NCBI GenBank assembly: GCA_024336345.1
Contig: JANFOG010000006.1
Coordinates: forward strand, 1,550,001 to 1,614,000
Source of the DNA: Mariannaea sp. PMI_226
Taxonomy: Eukaryota > Ascomycota > Sordariomycetes > Hypocreales > Nectriaceae
Length of the DNA: 64,000 bases
Direction of reading: 5' to 3'
The notes beneath the pieces are model-generated. The model worked only from the letters and a program-made list of their open reading frames with translations. It was not told the DNA's origin and made no database searches. The position numbers were made by a program, and so were the translations under genes. Every line of letters starts with the position of its first letter. The stretch's first letter is position 1. This document shows positions 32,182-44,471 of this stretch, piece after piece.

Positions 32182-35100
32182 ATGAGCCTGGATCCTTTGC
32201 TCCCCGTTGCTCCCGCAAGGGTGACGGCGCTTGTGCTGCCACTGGGACAAATAAAAACGGAACGCTTTGCGTCATTCCTCGGCCGATTACAGCAGGAGAA
32301 CATAGTTCACCTTCGAGACATCACTGCTGATGGCCGGCCCAACAGGAGTAAGCTATACTGCCATTGACAAAAAGGGAAATAAAACTACGGCGCTGACAAT
32401 GGCACTTTGCAGACATGTTCTCGCCGCTGGCGTTCCCAGAAGGTGCCATCATCTATGACCTCGTAACTCACGCCCCGAGCTCATCCCACCTCGCGCTTGC
32501 CCCCTTCGACCTATACCGAGAAACCTTCGCTGTCATTGCGGTCGCGGACGCTTCTGAACTAAACGAAGTTACAATCAGCAAGCGATACTCGGCGAACGGT
32601 ACTGGCCGAAACAGGGCAGAAAAAAACATTCGGGATCTCTACCAGGACCTCGAGGACCTACGGGATGAATGGCCGAAGGCACTAACGCATCAGGTCCTGC
32701 TGTTCGACTACGTAGCTTTCCCAGGCACCGAGATCCCCATGCCGGAGGGCCTCATAGCAATCCCCCCGGCTGAAGAATGCAAAATAACGACCATGAAGAC
32801 CGTCATGTGCGATATTTCTTCCCTATTACTCGCGGAAATGACGACTCTTGCCAAATCATTCGAGGCAATGACCACGATCGAGTCCCCTGGCCACTTTTGG
32901 GGCGCAAATCGGAGAGCTAACGGCAATTGGGGTGGAGAGGCAAGCAATGGGGTATCTAGAAGAAACTCTCAGTTCTCTCTATCTCAACATCGGTCAAATT
33001 CAGCGAGCAGCATTATAGATAAGGCCCAAGTGCGCATGTCTATGCCACCGGTCCCCTCTCGCTCCAACCTTCACTCAAGTAGCTCAACGCCTGGGCGCCC
33101 ATCAACACCTGTGAAGAGTGGTCTCTCAAACCCACCCCTGAATAATGAGGTCCAGAGTCCAGAGAGTGGCACCTCGACCCCTGAATATACCATATCTCGG
33201 TCAGATACTTCAGAAACTCGTGATGCGAGCCAGGACCGAGTTTCGGTACAAGGCTTTGGTCCTGGGGGAGCAAACGAGCGACATCGACTGAAGAGCAAGG
33301 CTCGAATATCAATTCTCATTGGGTCTATGTACTTGCAAGCGGGAAGATGGGCCGATTCTCTGAAGGAGCTTGCTGAGGGTGCAACCGGCGCAAGGTCTCT
33401 TAATGACCACGTGTGGCATGGAAAAGCCTTGGAGCTCATTCTGATGAACCTACTGCTCCTGGGCTGGGCCGGGATTGAATTTCAGATCCCAACTGTCTGT
33501 TATGGACCAACCGACAGGCCGTCAAGCATCAGCTTCAAAGCCGACTTGGAGACCGGTACTGGTCAACCCAAGCACATAAAAATGCTACAACAGGTGATGC
33601 CAGATCTGATGGAGCGCATCGTGAGCCTGTATTCCAGGGTCTCGGCAGAGAATCTCCCTCCTTTACCCTTGGCTCAGACAAATATTCGCTTTGCGAAGGT
33701 CCTTGCTGCTCTTCACCTCAGCCAGGGCCGGATTTGCAAGCGTTCACTGGATATGATGGTTTATGGGTCGGTGCCAGAGCTGAAGCTAAACTCGTGCCCT
33801 AGATATTTGGCGACACCAACGAGGCAACAAATTATTAACATTTTGTTCAGAGCATTTCCCTCAACTGCTTCGGAGCTCCTCACCACGGCGGACCGCGCTT
33901 CTCTATTGAGTGGTATCGCCACTGTTCTAGGACCTCTCGGTCTCCACCGGAAGAAGGCGATGGTGATACGGGAGCTTGTCTCTGTTCTAATCGGTGGACT
34001 TGTTGAAGCCCGAACCAGAGGAGCCGCCGATAAGGGTATTCATCCCGCTGCTGGTTTAGTGTTATTGGCGCCGGGCGTAGGCGTAAATAGTAGTACTATT
34101 GCCCTCGACTTAAGTGAAGGAGATGTTGAGCAAGGTATCGAGACTCTCCTAGGCAGTCTCTGTCGGTCTTACGGCATTGTGGATTTTGACATGTCGAGGG
34201 AGGCAACTGGTATAGCGCCCGAGACGATTGATGATTCTGATGCGGCGGTAATTAGTAGGATACTTGGCCACTCTTCAGCCAGGTTCTTCGGTTTCCGTGA
34301 TATCAAACTCAATATCCTCCGAGCTTGCATCAATTTCTCAGAGGCCTTGCCAGACTTCAAAGGAGTTCTTACATACTCGAGCGATCTATTACGTACCGCG
34401 GGCTCGGGAGTTGCTCCAGGTCCCCGACGAGAAGACGCATCACCGATTATCCCCAAAGAAGAGCAGGTGCGTTTGGCTACCAATATTTCAAGGACAGCCA
34501 ACCTCGCCCAGAAGCTTGGCCTCCCTGTTTCTGCAGAGTACTGGGATGAATTTTTCGTTCGAAATATCAAGCTGGAACTGCTTTCAAGCACCCGGGCGCC
34601 AATCCCACACGCCAAGAGTGTTCTTCCAGGTGCCACAGCCAGTCGGGCGTCTCAAGACGTTGACCCTTTCATATACAATCCCTTTCTGAAAAAGCCAGAT
34701 GAGAATGTCAACCAAAGCTTGGTGGCTGGCGAACTTGCAACATTCAAGATCACCCTGCAGAACCCCTACGACATTGAAGTCGACGTTGAGAAGATTCAAC
34801 TTGCTACAGAGGGCGTCGAGTTTGAGCCAATCCCCGACAGCACAACCATTGGACCCTACCGAACACAAGTGATACGGCTGAGGGGCCGACCCAAGGAACC
34901 TGGCGAAGTCAAGGTGACAGGAGCGGTGATCAAAGTCCGTGGATGTAGGGAACGACGATTCCCAATTTTCTCGGCGCACTACACACCAGCCAGGAATGAC
35001 AAGATCAAGCTCAAAGGTGTTGCAGGCCTGAACGAAGATGTCGTCATTGTCAAACCACCTGCTCGTCCATTAGAATCCGAAACCCTCAGTCTCAAGGTGA

Positions 35101-36518
35101 TCCAAGAGCAGCCTTTAATTACGGTGAAGTCGACGACTCTCGCACAGTCCTCCATCATGATCTTGGAAGGGGAGCGGCAGATTTTCTCGGTTACCTTCCA
35201 AAACTTGTCTACAACCCCGGTGGACTTTATGTTGTTCTCATTCAGAGACTCAACCCAAGAGCCGCTCCAGGCTGCCATCAACAACCGCGACGCGACGCCG
35301 GCAGAGTTGTACGAATATGAACTAATTTTAATGAAAAAGCAAGCCCTGAGGCTCCCGAGGAGCAATCAAGGTCGCCACATTGCACCTGGAGGAGAGGCAA
35401 CGTTTGACTTTGAAGTACTTGGCAAGCCTGGGTTGACGTCTGCGATGATCCAGGTTGATTACACTCACCTTGGCTGCCCCCAAGACGAGATTACTGAGCA
35501 ATTTTATACCCGACAGTTATCTCTTGATCTCACAGTTACAGTCAACGCCAGTGTCGAGATGGCGAGAATCGATGCTTTACCTGCTTATGGACAGATTCCT
35601 CAACCCATATGGGATCGACTGGGAGGCACAGTTGCCGCGAAGCCTAACGACTTTTGCCTGCTGTCAATAGACCTGCGCAATGCTTGGCCAAGCCAAATGG
35701 TGGTTCGTCTGGAGGGCGACAATGGCGTTGCTGTGGAAGAGAGCATCCTCCCTGGGAACAGCACTCGTCTCATTATGCCGGTCAAGAGGGTATATGTAGA
35801 AGACCCTCATGCTACTATCCCGACTCTCAACCCTTCGCGAAACCGTCAATTTGTGGTTAGTACCAGCAAGATTTCGCCGGTGATGGAGCGGGCAAACAGA
35901 GAAGCGTTCTGGTATAGGGAGAGAATTCTTGACTGCCTCAAGGCTACGTGGCGGACGACGTCGTTGCCTAAGCGGAACGGCACCATAGATTTACGAAATA
36001 TCCGATTGACATCACGCATGATCGAGTCGATCAAGGTGGAGGAAGTTGGCATCGACATTTCTGTGCAGGATCTCGATGGCCGCAGCTCCGAGGATAATGT
36101 GGCATATGTTGACGAATTTATGACACTCAAGGTCCGAGTGACCAACCGGACGGCTAAGCCAATAACGCCAATGGTCAGAATCATGCCTGCTTTGCGCCAC
36201 AGACCGGCGAATGTAGCACTGGAGTTTACACGCAAGTTCGCATGGAACGGCACGCTGCAACAGCTCATGCCCGAGCTCGAGGGCTACCAAAGCACTGAGG
36301 TGATGCTTGGTATGACGGCACTCTGCAGGGGCGAATTCGAGATTGCAGCCTCTGTCGAAGAGGTGTATGTGTGGGATGATGAGAGACCAGCGCAGAAGCA
36401 GCAAGGACGTCCACGATCGGAGACGGAGACGCTGATGGATGCCGCACTGGGAGTCAAGCAGAGGCGTATGTGGCATGTGAAACAGCCGTACATTTTGATT
36501 GTGAAAGACTGCGATTGA
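32182..36518 (+). CDS. TRS120: TRAPPII complex subunit Trs120 (HypA)
   Basis: Large subunit of TRAPPII, the exchange factor for Ypt31/32-type Rab GTPases at the late Golgi; the Aspergillus orthologue is HypA (hypercellular). Exon 1 is 32182-32347 and exon 2 is 32413-36518. The 65-nt intron (donor GTAAGC, acceptor TGCAG) is followed by a 4.1-kb uninterrupted exon, giving 1423 residues. The N-terminus MSLDPLLPVAPARV and the region SPLAFPEGAIIYDLVTHAP match the family. A Ser/Pro/Thr-rich linker (about residues 230-350) separates the N-terminal part from a tetratricopeptide-like helical middle. The C-terminal half consists of beta-rich segments (LVAGELATFKITLQNPYDIE, VTFQNLSTTPVDFMLFSF). No break or odd codon use was seen. 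Confidence 0.95.
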
Positions 36519-37040
36519 GTGAAGCGGTCGGATGGCTCGTCATGAGATGAAATATTACATGAGGAAGAGAAGGAAGAAGACTAGTTGCATTGCGTTCCGT
36601 GGGTGCATGGAAGTGAGAATGCAACGCATGAACTTTTTTTTAAGTACATATAGCATGCGTGTATGCGAATAGCCAATAGTTGAAAGATTATGATGACATT
36701 GAATGAAGCTTTGCAGATATGAGGTGCTGAGAGAAGAGCGAAGGACAGAAGAATGTGATGCATGTAATTTAAGACGGCTTCGGGGTGCGAGCAGCCAATT
36801 GCCAAGGATCGAATCGAATCGAATCGAGATGTTTCAGTCACTCAGCAGCGTTACAGATTACCCAAATAGGTACTCTGTAGAATCTGCATTTTTGGGTTTG
36901 ATGGCTTGCTGGACGACGGGCGATCGAAGACACGGCGAAGACGGCCTGGAATCCGATAGGTTCACCAAGCCACTGGCCACCACCATGCAGGACGACGCGG
37001 CGAACCGGCCGTTGGACAGGCAGACTGTTGATTGGCCAAG

Positions 37041-37077
37041 TTATTTTTATTTTATTTTATTTTATTTTATTTTATTT
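37041..37077. repeat. (TTTTA)n microsatellite
   Basis: About seven copies of the pentamer in tandem, with the first copy longer by one T. Confidence 0.85.
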
Positions 37078-37369
37078 GGTCAGTCCTAAGAAGAGGCGAA
37101 AAAAAAAATAGGTAACCCAAAAAGAAAGATGGAAACCAGTCATTACCAGGATGAAATTCAAGACATTTTGAAGAGAGATCTCAATTGACCCCCCAAAGGC
37201 ATTTCGCAATTTAGTGGATGCGGTAAGCCTGTAGCACCTTACAGTAGGTACCACCTAGACTGAATTATGGTAGGAGAGGCACACTGTACCTTATCATGAC
37301 ATCTGTAGCAGGTGATGGTGGGTGGTGGTGAGCGCGATAACACAGTCTAAAGTTAAGGTATGGTATGAT

Positions 37370-37376
37370 TGAGTCA
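37370..37376. promoter_or_regulatory. Perfect TGAGTCA (Gcn4/CPC1 type) site upstream of PABA synthase
   Basis: The heptamer is 279 bp before the ADC synthase ATG, in a normal promoter position. ADC synthase competes with aromatic amino-acid synthesis for chorismate, so cross-pathway control would make sense. Control is inferred, not shown. Confidence 0.5.
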
Positions 37377-37654
37377 TTCGCGGCTTTTCGCGGCAGAAAA
37401 AAAAAAACAACATCTCGACAATGCCGGATCGACCACGGAGGAAAGCGCCGCAAATCACAAGTTCACTTACTTAGTTACTTCTCATCCCGCTTCCTCCCTT
37501 CCTCTTCCCCTTTCCCCTTCTAGTTATTCGTTTTTCTTGTTTTCATTGTGTTGTTTTCATTTTTCTCTTTTCATTTTATTTCTCGGAATCCTAACTCATT
37601 GGCAACTTCTCATTCCCAACTAAATCCTCACTTGCCGGAGAATAGGCCAAACAG

Positions 37655-40264
37655 ATGGCAGTTGGGTCGAGGATCGAATCTGAAGCAGTGGCGTCGTCGT
37701 ACGGAGATGTGTCGGCATCGCCGCCGAGGCGAATCCTCTTTATCGACGCATATGATTCCTTCACCAACAATATTGTATCGTTGCTGAGGACCATTCTAGG
37801 TGCTGAGGTTTTTGTTATCAGGATTGACTTGACGACACTCGATGGCAGTGGTGGAAGTGGGTCATGGACAGAGGCCGAGTTTGTGAATAACCTCACTCAA
37901 TTTGACGCCGTCGTATGCGGCCCCGGGCCCGGATCGCCCCTCAACCCGGACGATGTCGGGGCCTTTCGGTTGCTGTGGGATCTCCCGTCGCAACTTCAGC
38001 TCCCTGTTCTGGGAATATGTCTCGGCTTCCAGAGTCTCGTGGCTGCCCACGGTGGACACATCCGCCGGCTCCAGCGGGGCCTCCACGGTATGGTGAGGAA
38101 TATCGACCACCGGGATGATGTTCCGGGCGACATTTTCTACGGCGTTCCTCAGTTCAATGCGACGCTTTACCACAGTCTTTGTGCCGACATTGGCCAGGAT
38201 GACGACCCGGACACCCCTTATGATGAGTGGCGGCGTCTCAAGCGGTGGACTCCTACTGCACGCGCACCCCAGTTGCAGCCATTGGCGTGGGTAACGGAGA
38301 CCCGGGGCGATGGCCGGGGCGAGCGCATTCTCATGGGCGTGCGACATACCACGAAGCCGTTCTGGGGCTTGCAGTATCATCCGGAGTCTGTGTGCACCGA
38401 GCCGGCCGCGCACGCAGTGCTGGAGAACTGGTTCCGTGAGGCGCTGCGCTGGAATCAAACGCATGGGCGCCAAGTCCAGAGCGGATCGCTGTTAGAGATT
38501 CAGACACTGTCACCACCAAACCATCTTGAAGCCGTGGCTGCACACAAGTGGAGGGCAAGCCAGACAGGGGAAACGAGCTGGTGGTCACGAGGCGGGTTGC
38601 GGGAGGTTGAGCGGAATTGCGAATATGCGTACCGCACAATCCCGCTGCCACCCGGTGTTGGAGTCCCTGATATTGTGGAGGCTCTGGGGCTGGCACATGG
38701 CGAATCCATCGTGCTAGATTCATCAAGCCACACGAATGGAGATCCCCTCGCCTTGAGCAGCATCATAGCCCTCGAGGTTGAAAATGCATTACGATTTGAG
38801 TTCCACGTTTCGGACCAATTCGCCACAGTTCACATCCCTGGAGTTGACGGAATCCCTGATCAAATCGAAACCATTGACCTACACAGTGACTCTACAACTA
38901 TATGGGAAATCATCTCAGATTTTTGGCAGGCCCGGAGCCACCCCCAGGGATCGACGGCGACCAACTCAGCTTTCAAAGGTGGCTTTATGGGCTTCATTAC
39001 CTACGAGATGGGACTGAGTGGACTGGACAAGAAGATGGTATCAGAGGAACGGGGACACAAGAGGCCTGACGTCTGCTTGGCGTGGGTGTCCAAGAGCATT
39101 GTGCTGGATCACAAAGCAGGAGTCGCCCATGTCCAGCATTTGCGGCACCAGGACTCGGATGATGAGTGGTTGGAGGCTATGACTGAGCGGATCCTCACAT
39201 CCTATGCCTGGCTGCGCTCTGGCCATAATGCAACTAATGACCATCTGAACGGACACGACACAACGGCTAAAGCAAACCATGAACTCAACTACAGTATCAA
39301 AATACGGACACCAGAGATAGAAACATACGAGGAACAAGTTCGCACTTGCCAGGATTTCATTGCAGCAGGAGAATCTTATGAGCTATGCCTCACTTCCCAA
39401 ACGACAATGACTAGGCCGCCCCGCCATTCGCACGACACAATGAAGGGACCAAATGAGGCCGGAAGCCCCTGGTCAATCTACCAAACTCTACGTAAACGAC
39501 AACCAGCTCCTTTTGGATCATTTATCCGCCTCGGCGGCGCAACTATGCTAAGCTGTTCGCCTGAGCGCTTTCTCAAGCATGACGTCAACGGATTGTGCTC
39601 AATGAGGCCGATGAAGGGCACAGTTCGCAAGTCAGCAGCTGTGACTACTTTGGCCCAGGCGGAGAAGATTCTTCACATCCCCAAAGAGGAAGCCGAGAAT
39701 TTGATGATTGTCGACTTGGTCCGGCACGACTTACACGGTGTTTGTGGCGTGGGTAACGTAACTGTCCCTGATTTGATGAAGGTGGAAGAGTACGCCACCG
39801 TCTTTCAGATGATCACCGTTGTCAACGGACAGCTACCCGGTCACCATGGACCAAGGACTAGTCCCACCAGACGCAATAGCATATCTGACCTCTGTCAGTA
39901 TACTGGCCTCGATGCCCTTGCCGCATCATTGCCCCCAGGAAGCATGACAGGGGCACCCAAGAAACGCAGCTGCGAGATCTTGAAGGTCATTGAAGCTCAT
40001 CAGGAACGGAGCCTTTACTCGGGCGTCGTTGGATACATGGACGTTACAGGTGCAGGTGACTGGAGCGTCACAATCCGTACCATGTTCCGCTGGGATGACG
40101 AAGAAGCTCCTCCAAATGAGGCTTTGGGCGAGACGGAGCCGCGAGAGGTATGGAGGATCGGGGCTGGAGGTGCGGTGACGATATTAAGTACGCCCGAAGG
40201 AGAGCGAGACGAAATGTTTACCAAGCTCGCTGGGCCAATGGGAGTCTTTCGAGATGCGGCTTGA
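37655..40264 (+). CDS. ABZ1: Bifunctional aminodeoxychorismate synthase (PabA-PabB fusion)
   Basis: Makes 4-amino-4-deoxychorismate from chorismate and glutamine for p-aminobenzoate and folate synthesis, in the cytosol. It is a single exon of 869 residues. The N-terminal class-I glutamine amidotransferase has its catalytic Cys in LGICLGFQSL (Cys122) and its His/Glu pair in QYHPESV (His242, Glu244). The chorismate-binding half carries RPMKGTVRK (Lys654), a motif whose Lys is the residue that separates ADC synthase from anthranilate synthase. The end contains PPGSMTGAPKKRSCEIL and ERSLYSGVVGYMD. A TGAGTCA site lies upstream. The fused layout is normal for fungi. Confidence 0.96.
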   Translation: MAVGSRIESEAVASSYGDVSASPPRRILFIDAYDSFTNNIVSLLRTILGAEVFVIRIDLTTLDGSGGSGSWTEAEFVNNLTQFDAVVCGPGPGSPLNPDDVGAFRLLWDLPSQLQLPVLGICLGFQSLVAAHGGHIRRLQRGLHGMVRNIDHRDDVPGDIFYGVPQFNATLYHSLCADIGQDDDPDTPYDEWRRLKRWTPTARAPQLQPLAWVTETRGDGRGERILMGVRHTTKPFWGLQYHPESVCTEPAAHAVLENWFREALRWNQTHGRQVQSGSLLEIQTLSPPNHLEAVAAHKWRASQTGETSWWSRGGLREVERNCEYAYRTIPLPPGVGVPDIVEALGLAHGESIVLDSSSHTNGDPLALSSIIALEVENALRFEFHVSDQFATVHIPGVDGIPDQIETIDLHSDSTTIWEIISDFWQARSHPQGSTATNSAFKGGFMGFITYEMGLSGLDKKMVSEERGHKRPDVCLAWVSKSIVLDHKAGVAHVQHLRHQDSDDEWLEAMTERILTSYAWLRSGHNATNDHLNGHDTTAKANHELNYSIKIRTPEIETYEEQVRTCQDFIAAGESYELCLTSQTTMTRPPRHSHDTMKGPNEAGSPWSIYQTLRKRQPAPFGSFIRLGGATMLSCSPERFLKHDVNGLCSMRPMKGTVRKSAAVTTLAQAEKILHIPKEEAENLMIVDLVRHDLHGVCGVGNVTVPDLMKVEEYATVFQMITVVNGQLPGHHGPRTSPTRRNSISDLCQYTGLDALAASLPPGSMTGAPKKRSCEILKVIEAHQERSLYSGVVGYMDVTGAGDWSVTIRTMFRWDDEEAPPNEALGETEPREVWRIGAGGAVTILSTPEGERDEMFTKLAGPMGVFRDAA

Positions 40265-40895
40265 TCGAATGTGTGTCTTCAACTCTACAATTCTATGAAT
40301 AAGAAAAAAATGAAGGAACGAGGAAGAAAGGGTTTAGATGGTTTCCGGTATAGGACTGGCAAAGTATTTGGTTTTCTTTGTTGGACGTGATACCTCAACG
40401 TATACATCGTCGGAGTTTTGGGGTTCAACAGCATCACGGATAGATCTAGATAAACGAGCAACGTTATTAAGCAGACATAATCCCATTTATTACGTCAAAT
40501 CAACATGTGTTGGGGGGTTTAATGTAGATGTGCTTCAGTGTTAAAAGCATCAAACAAGCTGTTCTGCGGTTGTGCTGCTAGAGAGACCATCGAAAAAAAA
40601 ACTCCCCAGTTTCCCCCGAACACTGACCCAGACACACATGCGTACGTACGTGTCAACATAACCCGCTGAATGCCCAAGGATTGAAAATAAGACCCCATCC
40701 CAAATCGTACATTCGCTGCGCAAAGCGACTGGCAAGCCCAATCACAGCCCGTGGGGACCTCCTTCAGTAAGCACTGTCCGCTCAAACCCAGAGAAGCCGT
40801 CCTCTTATGATCTATACATAAGGCTCAGTGGTGGAGGGTGGTTTCTCGAGTATGATTGTTTCGTCGTGTAAACTTGAGCGTGCGTGCGTGCCCAT
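40265..40895. other. Convergent 3' intergenic region ADC synthase/VPS55
   Basis: Shared 3' flank of two convergent genes. AT-rich stretches occur, and no gene or RNA was seen. Confidence 0.55.
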
Positions 40896-41426
40896 TTAGA
40901 AGTCCTGCTCTTCGTGGAAGAACATGCCGAAGCTGATGATGGTTCCGTAAATGAGGAGACCGCCGATGATGGACATGATCATAGCCTGGATCTCAATGAG
41001 GCCGGAGTGAGCGAGAACGACAGGAAGAGCTATCAAGAAAAATCATATTAGCATACTATTCCCAACTCCAAATTCGGGTGTTGGGGACGGGCAGGCAGCA
41101 ACAAAGAGGGAGGCAGCGCTGCCCTCCAGTTGCGATGCGCCGGAGGCGCGCATTCGAAGGAAACACATACCCATTCCCATGACAACAAAGAAGCCGGTAA
41201 AGAAGCGGCCCAGATCGAGGACGGCGGCACCAGAGCTCTCAACAAAATCGTCGGGGTTGGCGCAGTGGCTGCAGATCCAGTTGGGGATGGGAGCGATCAC
41301 ATAGGTGGCAACGACGAGCAGCGGGTAGTAGACCTTCCAGAGGGCGCATGAGAGAATGACGAGAAGGAACCCGACAGCGAGAACAAAGGAGAGGGCAATT
41401 ATGGTCTTGAGGCCGGCGGCAGGCAT
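40896..41426 (-). CDS. VPS55: Vacuolar protein sorting protein Vps55
   Basis: Small four-span membrane protein of late endosomes that works with Vps68 in endosome-to-vacuole transport. Exon 1 is 41426-41171 and exon 2 is 41029-40896. The 141-nt intron has donor GTATGT and acceptor GATAG, giving 129 residues. The sequence shows LKTIIALSFVLAVGFLLVIL, then YYPLLVVATYVIAPIPNWIC, and after the intron LPVVLAHSGLIEIQAMIMSI. The C-terminus (FHEEQDF) is acidic. The stop is at 40896-40898. It is divergent from MAK16. Confidence 0.96.
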
Positions 41427-42278
41427 GGTGGGCGGCGACTTGGGGGGGCTGTTGTTGAAGGTAATGCGAGTGCTTTTGAGGACGGGGTCGGGTGTGGAAG
41501 AGGTGTGACGTCGGCGAGGGCGGGATCAGGGTAACTCCGATTTGGAGTTCGTTTCTTGTCAGACGGCCCCCGCGGGGGGAAGGGACAAAAGGTAGAAAAA
41601 GAAAAGAAAAGAAAAGAGGCCCGGAGGGTATTGCGCTTGCAGGGTGACAGAGAAATGCGGCCGGTCAGAGTGGATTGTCGTTGTTGGAAGACGTGGTGAT
41701 TGCGAGTTCTAGGCTGGTTGCGCGGCTGAGGCTGTGGTGGTGATGCCGTCGCACCTGGGACCCCCAAAAACCCGGCCTCCAAAGTCGGCGGTACGTACTC
41801 CCTGTCCACGCTGTCCACCTTCCTGTAAGACGGTAGGTAGGTACCTGGCTTGTTGCCGCCGTCAATTCCCCACGCGACAGTAGCCGCGAGTCCCGGATCA
41901 ACAGAACCGCCGATTTCCCGCTTCATTATCTCCAACATGGAAGGCGGTGAGGCTCCAATCTGGTCAGCAAAGACCAGGAGTGGTTGGGACCGTGAGTGGT
42001 CCAAGCGTGGTTCCGCCAAAAAAAAAAGGTCCCATATAAAAAAAAAACGGCAGGAAGTGAGAAGAGACAGAGGAAAGGAAAAAAACAAGGGCCCCGCTCC
42101 CATCTTTTGCTTCTTTTACTTCTTCTCTTCTCTACTTTCATACATCTGTTGCACTTGTCGAATTGCTGGCAAGGTGTTTATAGAAACTGGGGACTTGAAT
42201 TTCCCAGACATCCTTTTTTCGGACAATCGTTTTCCTTGTTTTCGTTGAAAAAAAGACTAGAAGGAAACTCTGCCCAAG
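41427..42278. other. Divergent promoter region VPS55/MAK16
   Basis: Contains an AAAAG pentamer run (41594-41616), G-rich patches, and a pyrimidine-rich, TTTTCTTCTT-like leader before MAK16. No gene was seen. Confidence 0.55.
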
Positions 42279-43339
42279 ATGGCATCCGACGAGATCATCT
42301 GGCAGATCATCAACCAGCAATTCTGCTCTTTCAAGCTCAAGTATGTCTTAAATTATACTCTTCACCTCAATCGCCTTGCAGTATTTCAAGGTGAGGAGAG
42401 GTCTACATCCATTCATACTAACATAACTGGCCTTCCAGAACAGAGAAGAAGCAGACATTCTGTCGCAATGAGCACAATGTTACCGGTCTCTGCAACCGCC
42501 AGTCATGCCCTCTCGCCAACTCCCGCTACGCCACCATCCGTCAGCACCCGACCAAGCAGACTATCTATCTCTACATGAAGACGATTGAGCGTGCCCATTT
42601 ACCCTCCAAGATGTGGGAGCGAATCAAGCTGTCCAACAACTACAACCAGGCCCTGGAGCAGATCGACAAACGCCTCATCTACTGGCCCAAGTTCCTCATC
42701 CACAAGTGCAAGCAGCGTCTCACTCGCCTTACGCAAGTTCAAATTCGCATGCGTCGCATTGCTGCCGAAGAAGAGCGACTAGGAGAAAAGCTGGTGCCTA
42801 AGTTGGCTCCCAAGATCAAGAACCGTGAGCAGGCTCGTGAGCGCAAGGCCGAAGCCGCTGCCAAACTGGAGCGCACCATTGAGCGCGAGTTGGTTGAGCG
42901 CTTGAGACAGGGCGCCTACGGTGACCAGCCCCTTAATGTCAGCGAGACCATCTGGAAGAAGGTGCTGAACGCCATGGAGCGAGATGGTGAGGGCAAGCGC
43001 GACAAGGACATGGACAAGGGTCTCAACGAGGAGGGCGAAGAGGTCGATGAGTGGGATAGTGAGGAGGAGGAGGATGACGACCCTGAGAAGATTGTTGAGT
43101 ACGTGTCCGACCTTGATGAGAGCGAGGAGGAGCTTGGCGACCTTGCCGACTGGCTGGAGAGCGACGATGACGAGGAAGAGGAGGAAGAGGACGATGATGA
43201 CGAGGACGACAGCGAAGAGTCTGAGACAGAGAAGGCTGGCAACAAGCGAAAGCGTGGCCGCGCTATCAAGATGAAGAACAAGAAACCCCGACAGGAGGAG
43301 AGAGAGAAGCTGGCGCTCACCAACGACCTGGCCTGGTAG
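42279..43339 (+). CDS. MAK16: Ribosome biogenesis protein Mak16
   Basis: Nucleolar pre-60S factor. Exon 1 is 42279-42340 and exon 2 is 42439-43339, with a 98-nt intron (donor GTATGT, acceptor CCAG), giving 320 residues. The start [19 protein letters not shown] is diagnostic, followed by the Cys-containing segment [20 protein letters not shown] that can bind a metal, and [20 protein letters not shown]. The C-terminal third is a long Asp/Glu tract that ends in basic nuclear-signal clusters ([18 protein letters not shown]). Nothing is odd. Confidence 0.97.
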
Positions 43340-44471
43340 AGAACTTTTTTCTTTTTTTTCATCAAAAGGGTCTGCTTACTTTCATGGCGACGGTGGCGTT
43401 TGGGAGTTGCTCTTCATAACGCATGCAATGTACATGGTTAGCGCCGGCACATACCTAAAAGTCGAGGAGAGCTCAAAGCTCAGGGCTGAGAGTTTGTAAG
43501 GGTGTGATAGAGGTCGTATCTACGGAGATGTCTTATTTTTCTGCTTTGCTGCTTCTATCGTTTTGAGGACTACTAGTTCCTCGGGGTCTATTTGACCAGC
43601 CATATCCATGTTGGCGTTTGTTAGAGGATACTAAATCAAAAGTGGCAAGCCGCTTGACTTGCAAGGACTGTATCGAGTCGATAAACAGAGGCCTTTTCAT
43701 TTTAAGTTGGTCCAATATAATACAATCTGCCTAATAGTCCTATTCTGCATCCTAGCTTCGTTGCTTTGAAGTCCTATATCACCAAGAGGGGGAGGGAGGC
43801 GATGCTATTCCCACTGCCACCACTACTAAGCCGCGGGTCCCTATAAAAATAGCAAAGGTAGGCAGGCAACTCTACTAGTAGATACCTGCTTTGAACGTTG
43901 CTATGTGGCTACCCTATAGTCAAAACCCACTACCAAAGTGCTAAATCAGACTGCCGTATTAGCTCAGGCAGCTATGAAACCAGCCCACTCATCCAACGTC
44001 ACCGACTCACCTTAAGCACCTCCTTATTCAATCCCCCTCCTCCTCCTACTCCTCCTCCCCCATCCTCCTCTTCAATCCCAAAACCTCGAAATCCCCAGCA
44101 AACCAACCTCCTCGACTTTTCCAGCCTTGTTTTTAAATTCCACGACCACACTTGCGAGCTCTGTTTATAACAATACCAGGGGCCCTCCGACTTTGGCGCA
44201 ACCGTCCCTTCATCGACTATTCCTTCCACCTCAAAAGTCCTTTATTCAGTCCTGCCAACTTTCCCGCCCCTCAATCGCTTGTAGCTGCTTCTCGTAAGCG
44301 CAGAGGAGCACACATCGCCGCCCTCACCCTTCCGAACACTTTTTTTTTTTTCTCGCCCCGAATGTGGGACATTCAAGCATAAAGAGATTACCGCCAATTG
44401 AACGAAACCTCTTGACCACAGCAGCTAAATTACCGTCACCGCCAACCTCCCCCCCAGGCCGACCCGCCGCA
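43340..44471. other. Intergenic region MAK16/MSO1
   Basis: 3' flank of MAK16 and a long C/T-rich promoter or leader of MSO1 (about 44030-44470, with a CTCCTC-rich tract). No gene was seen. Confidence 0.55.

Larger units (their letters stand above)
36519..37654. other. Intergenic region TRS120/ADC synthase
   Basis: The region contains a (TTTTA)n microsatellite, a TGAGTCA site and a short ATG frame of 17 codons at 37421-37474 that would be a uORF if transcribed. It is pyrimidine-rich just before the start codon, as expected for a fungal core promoter. No gene was seen. Confidence 0.55.

Noticed and set aside
42984..43365. Ser-rich minus-strand frame over the MAK16 acidic tail
   Set aside because: Antisense reading of GAG/GAC repeats, a shadow of the MAK16 coding strand.
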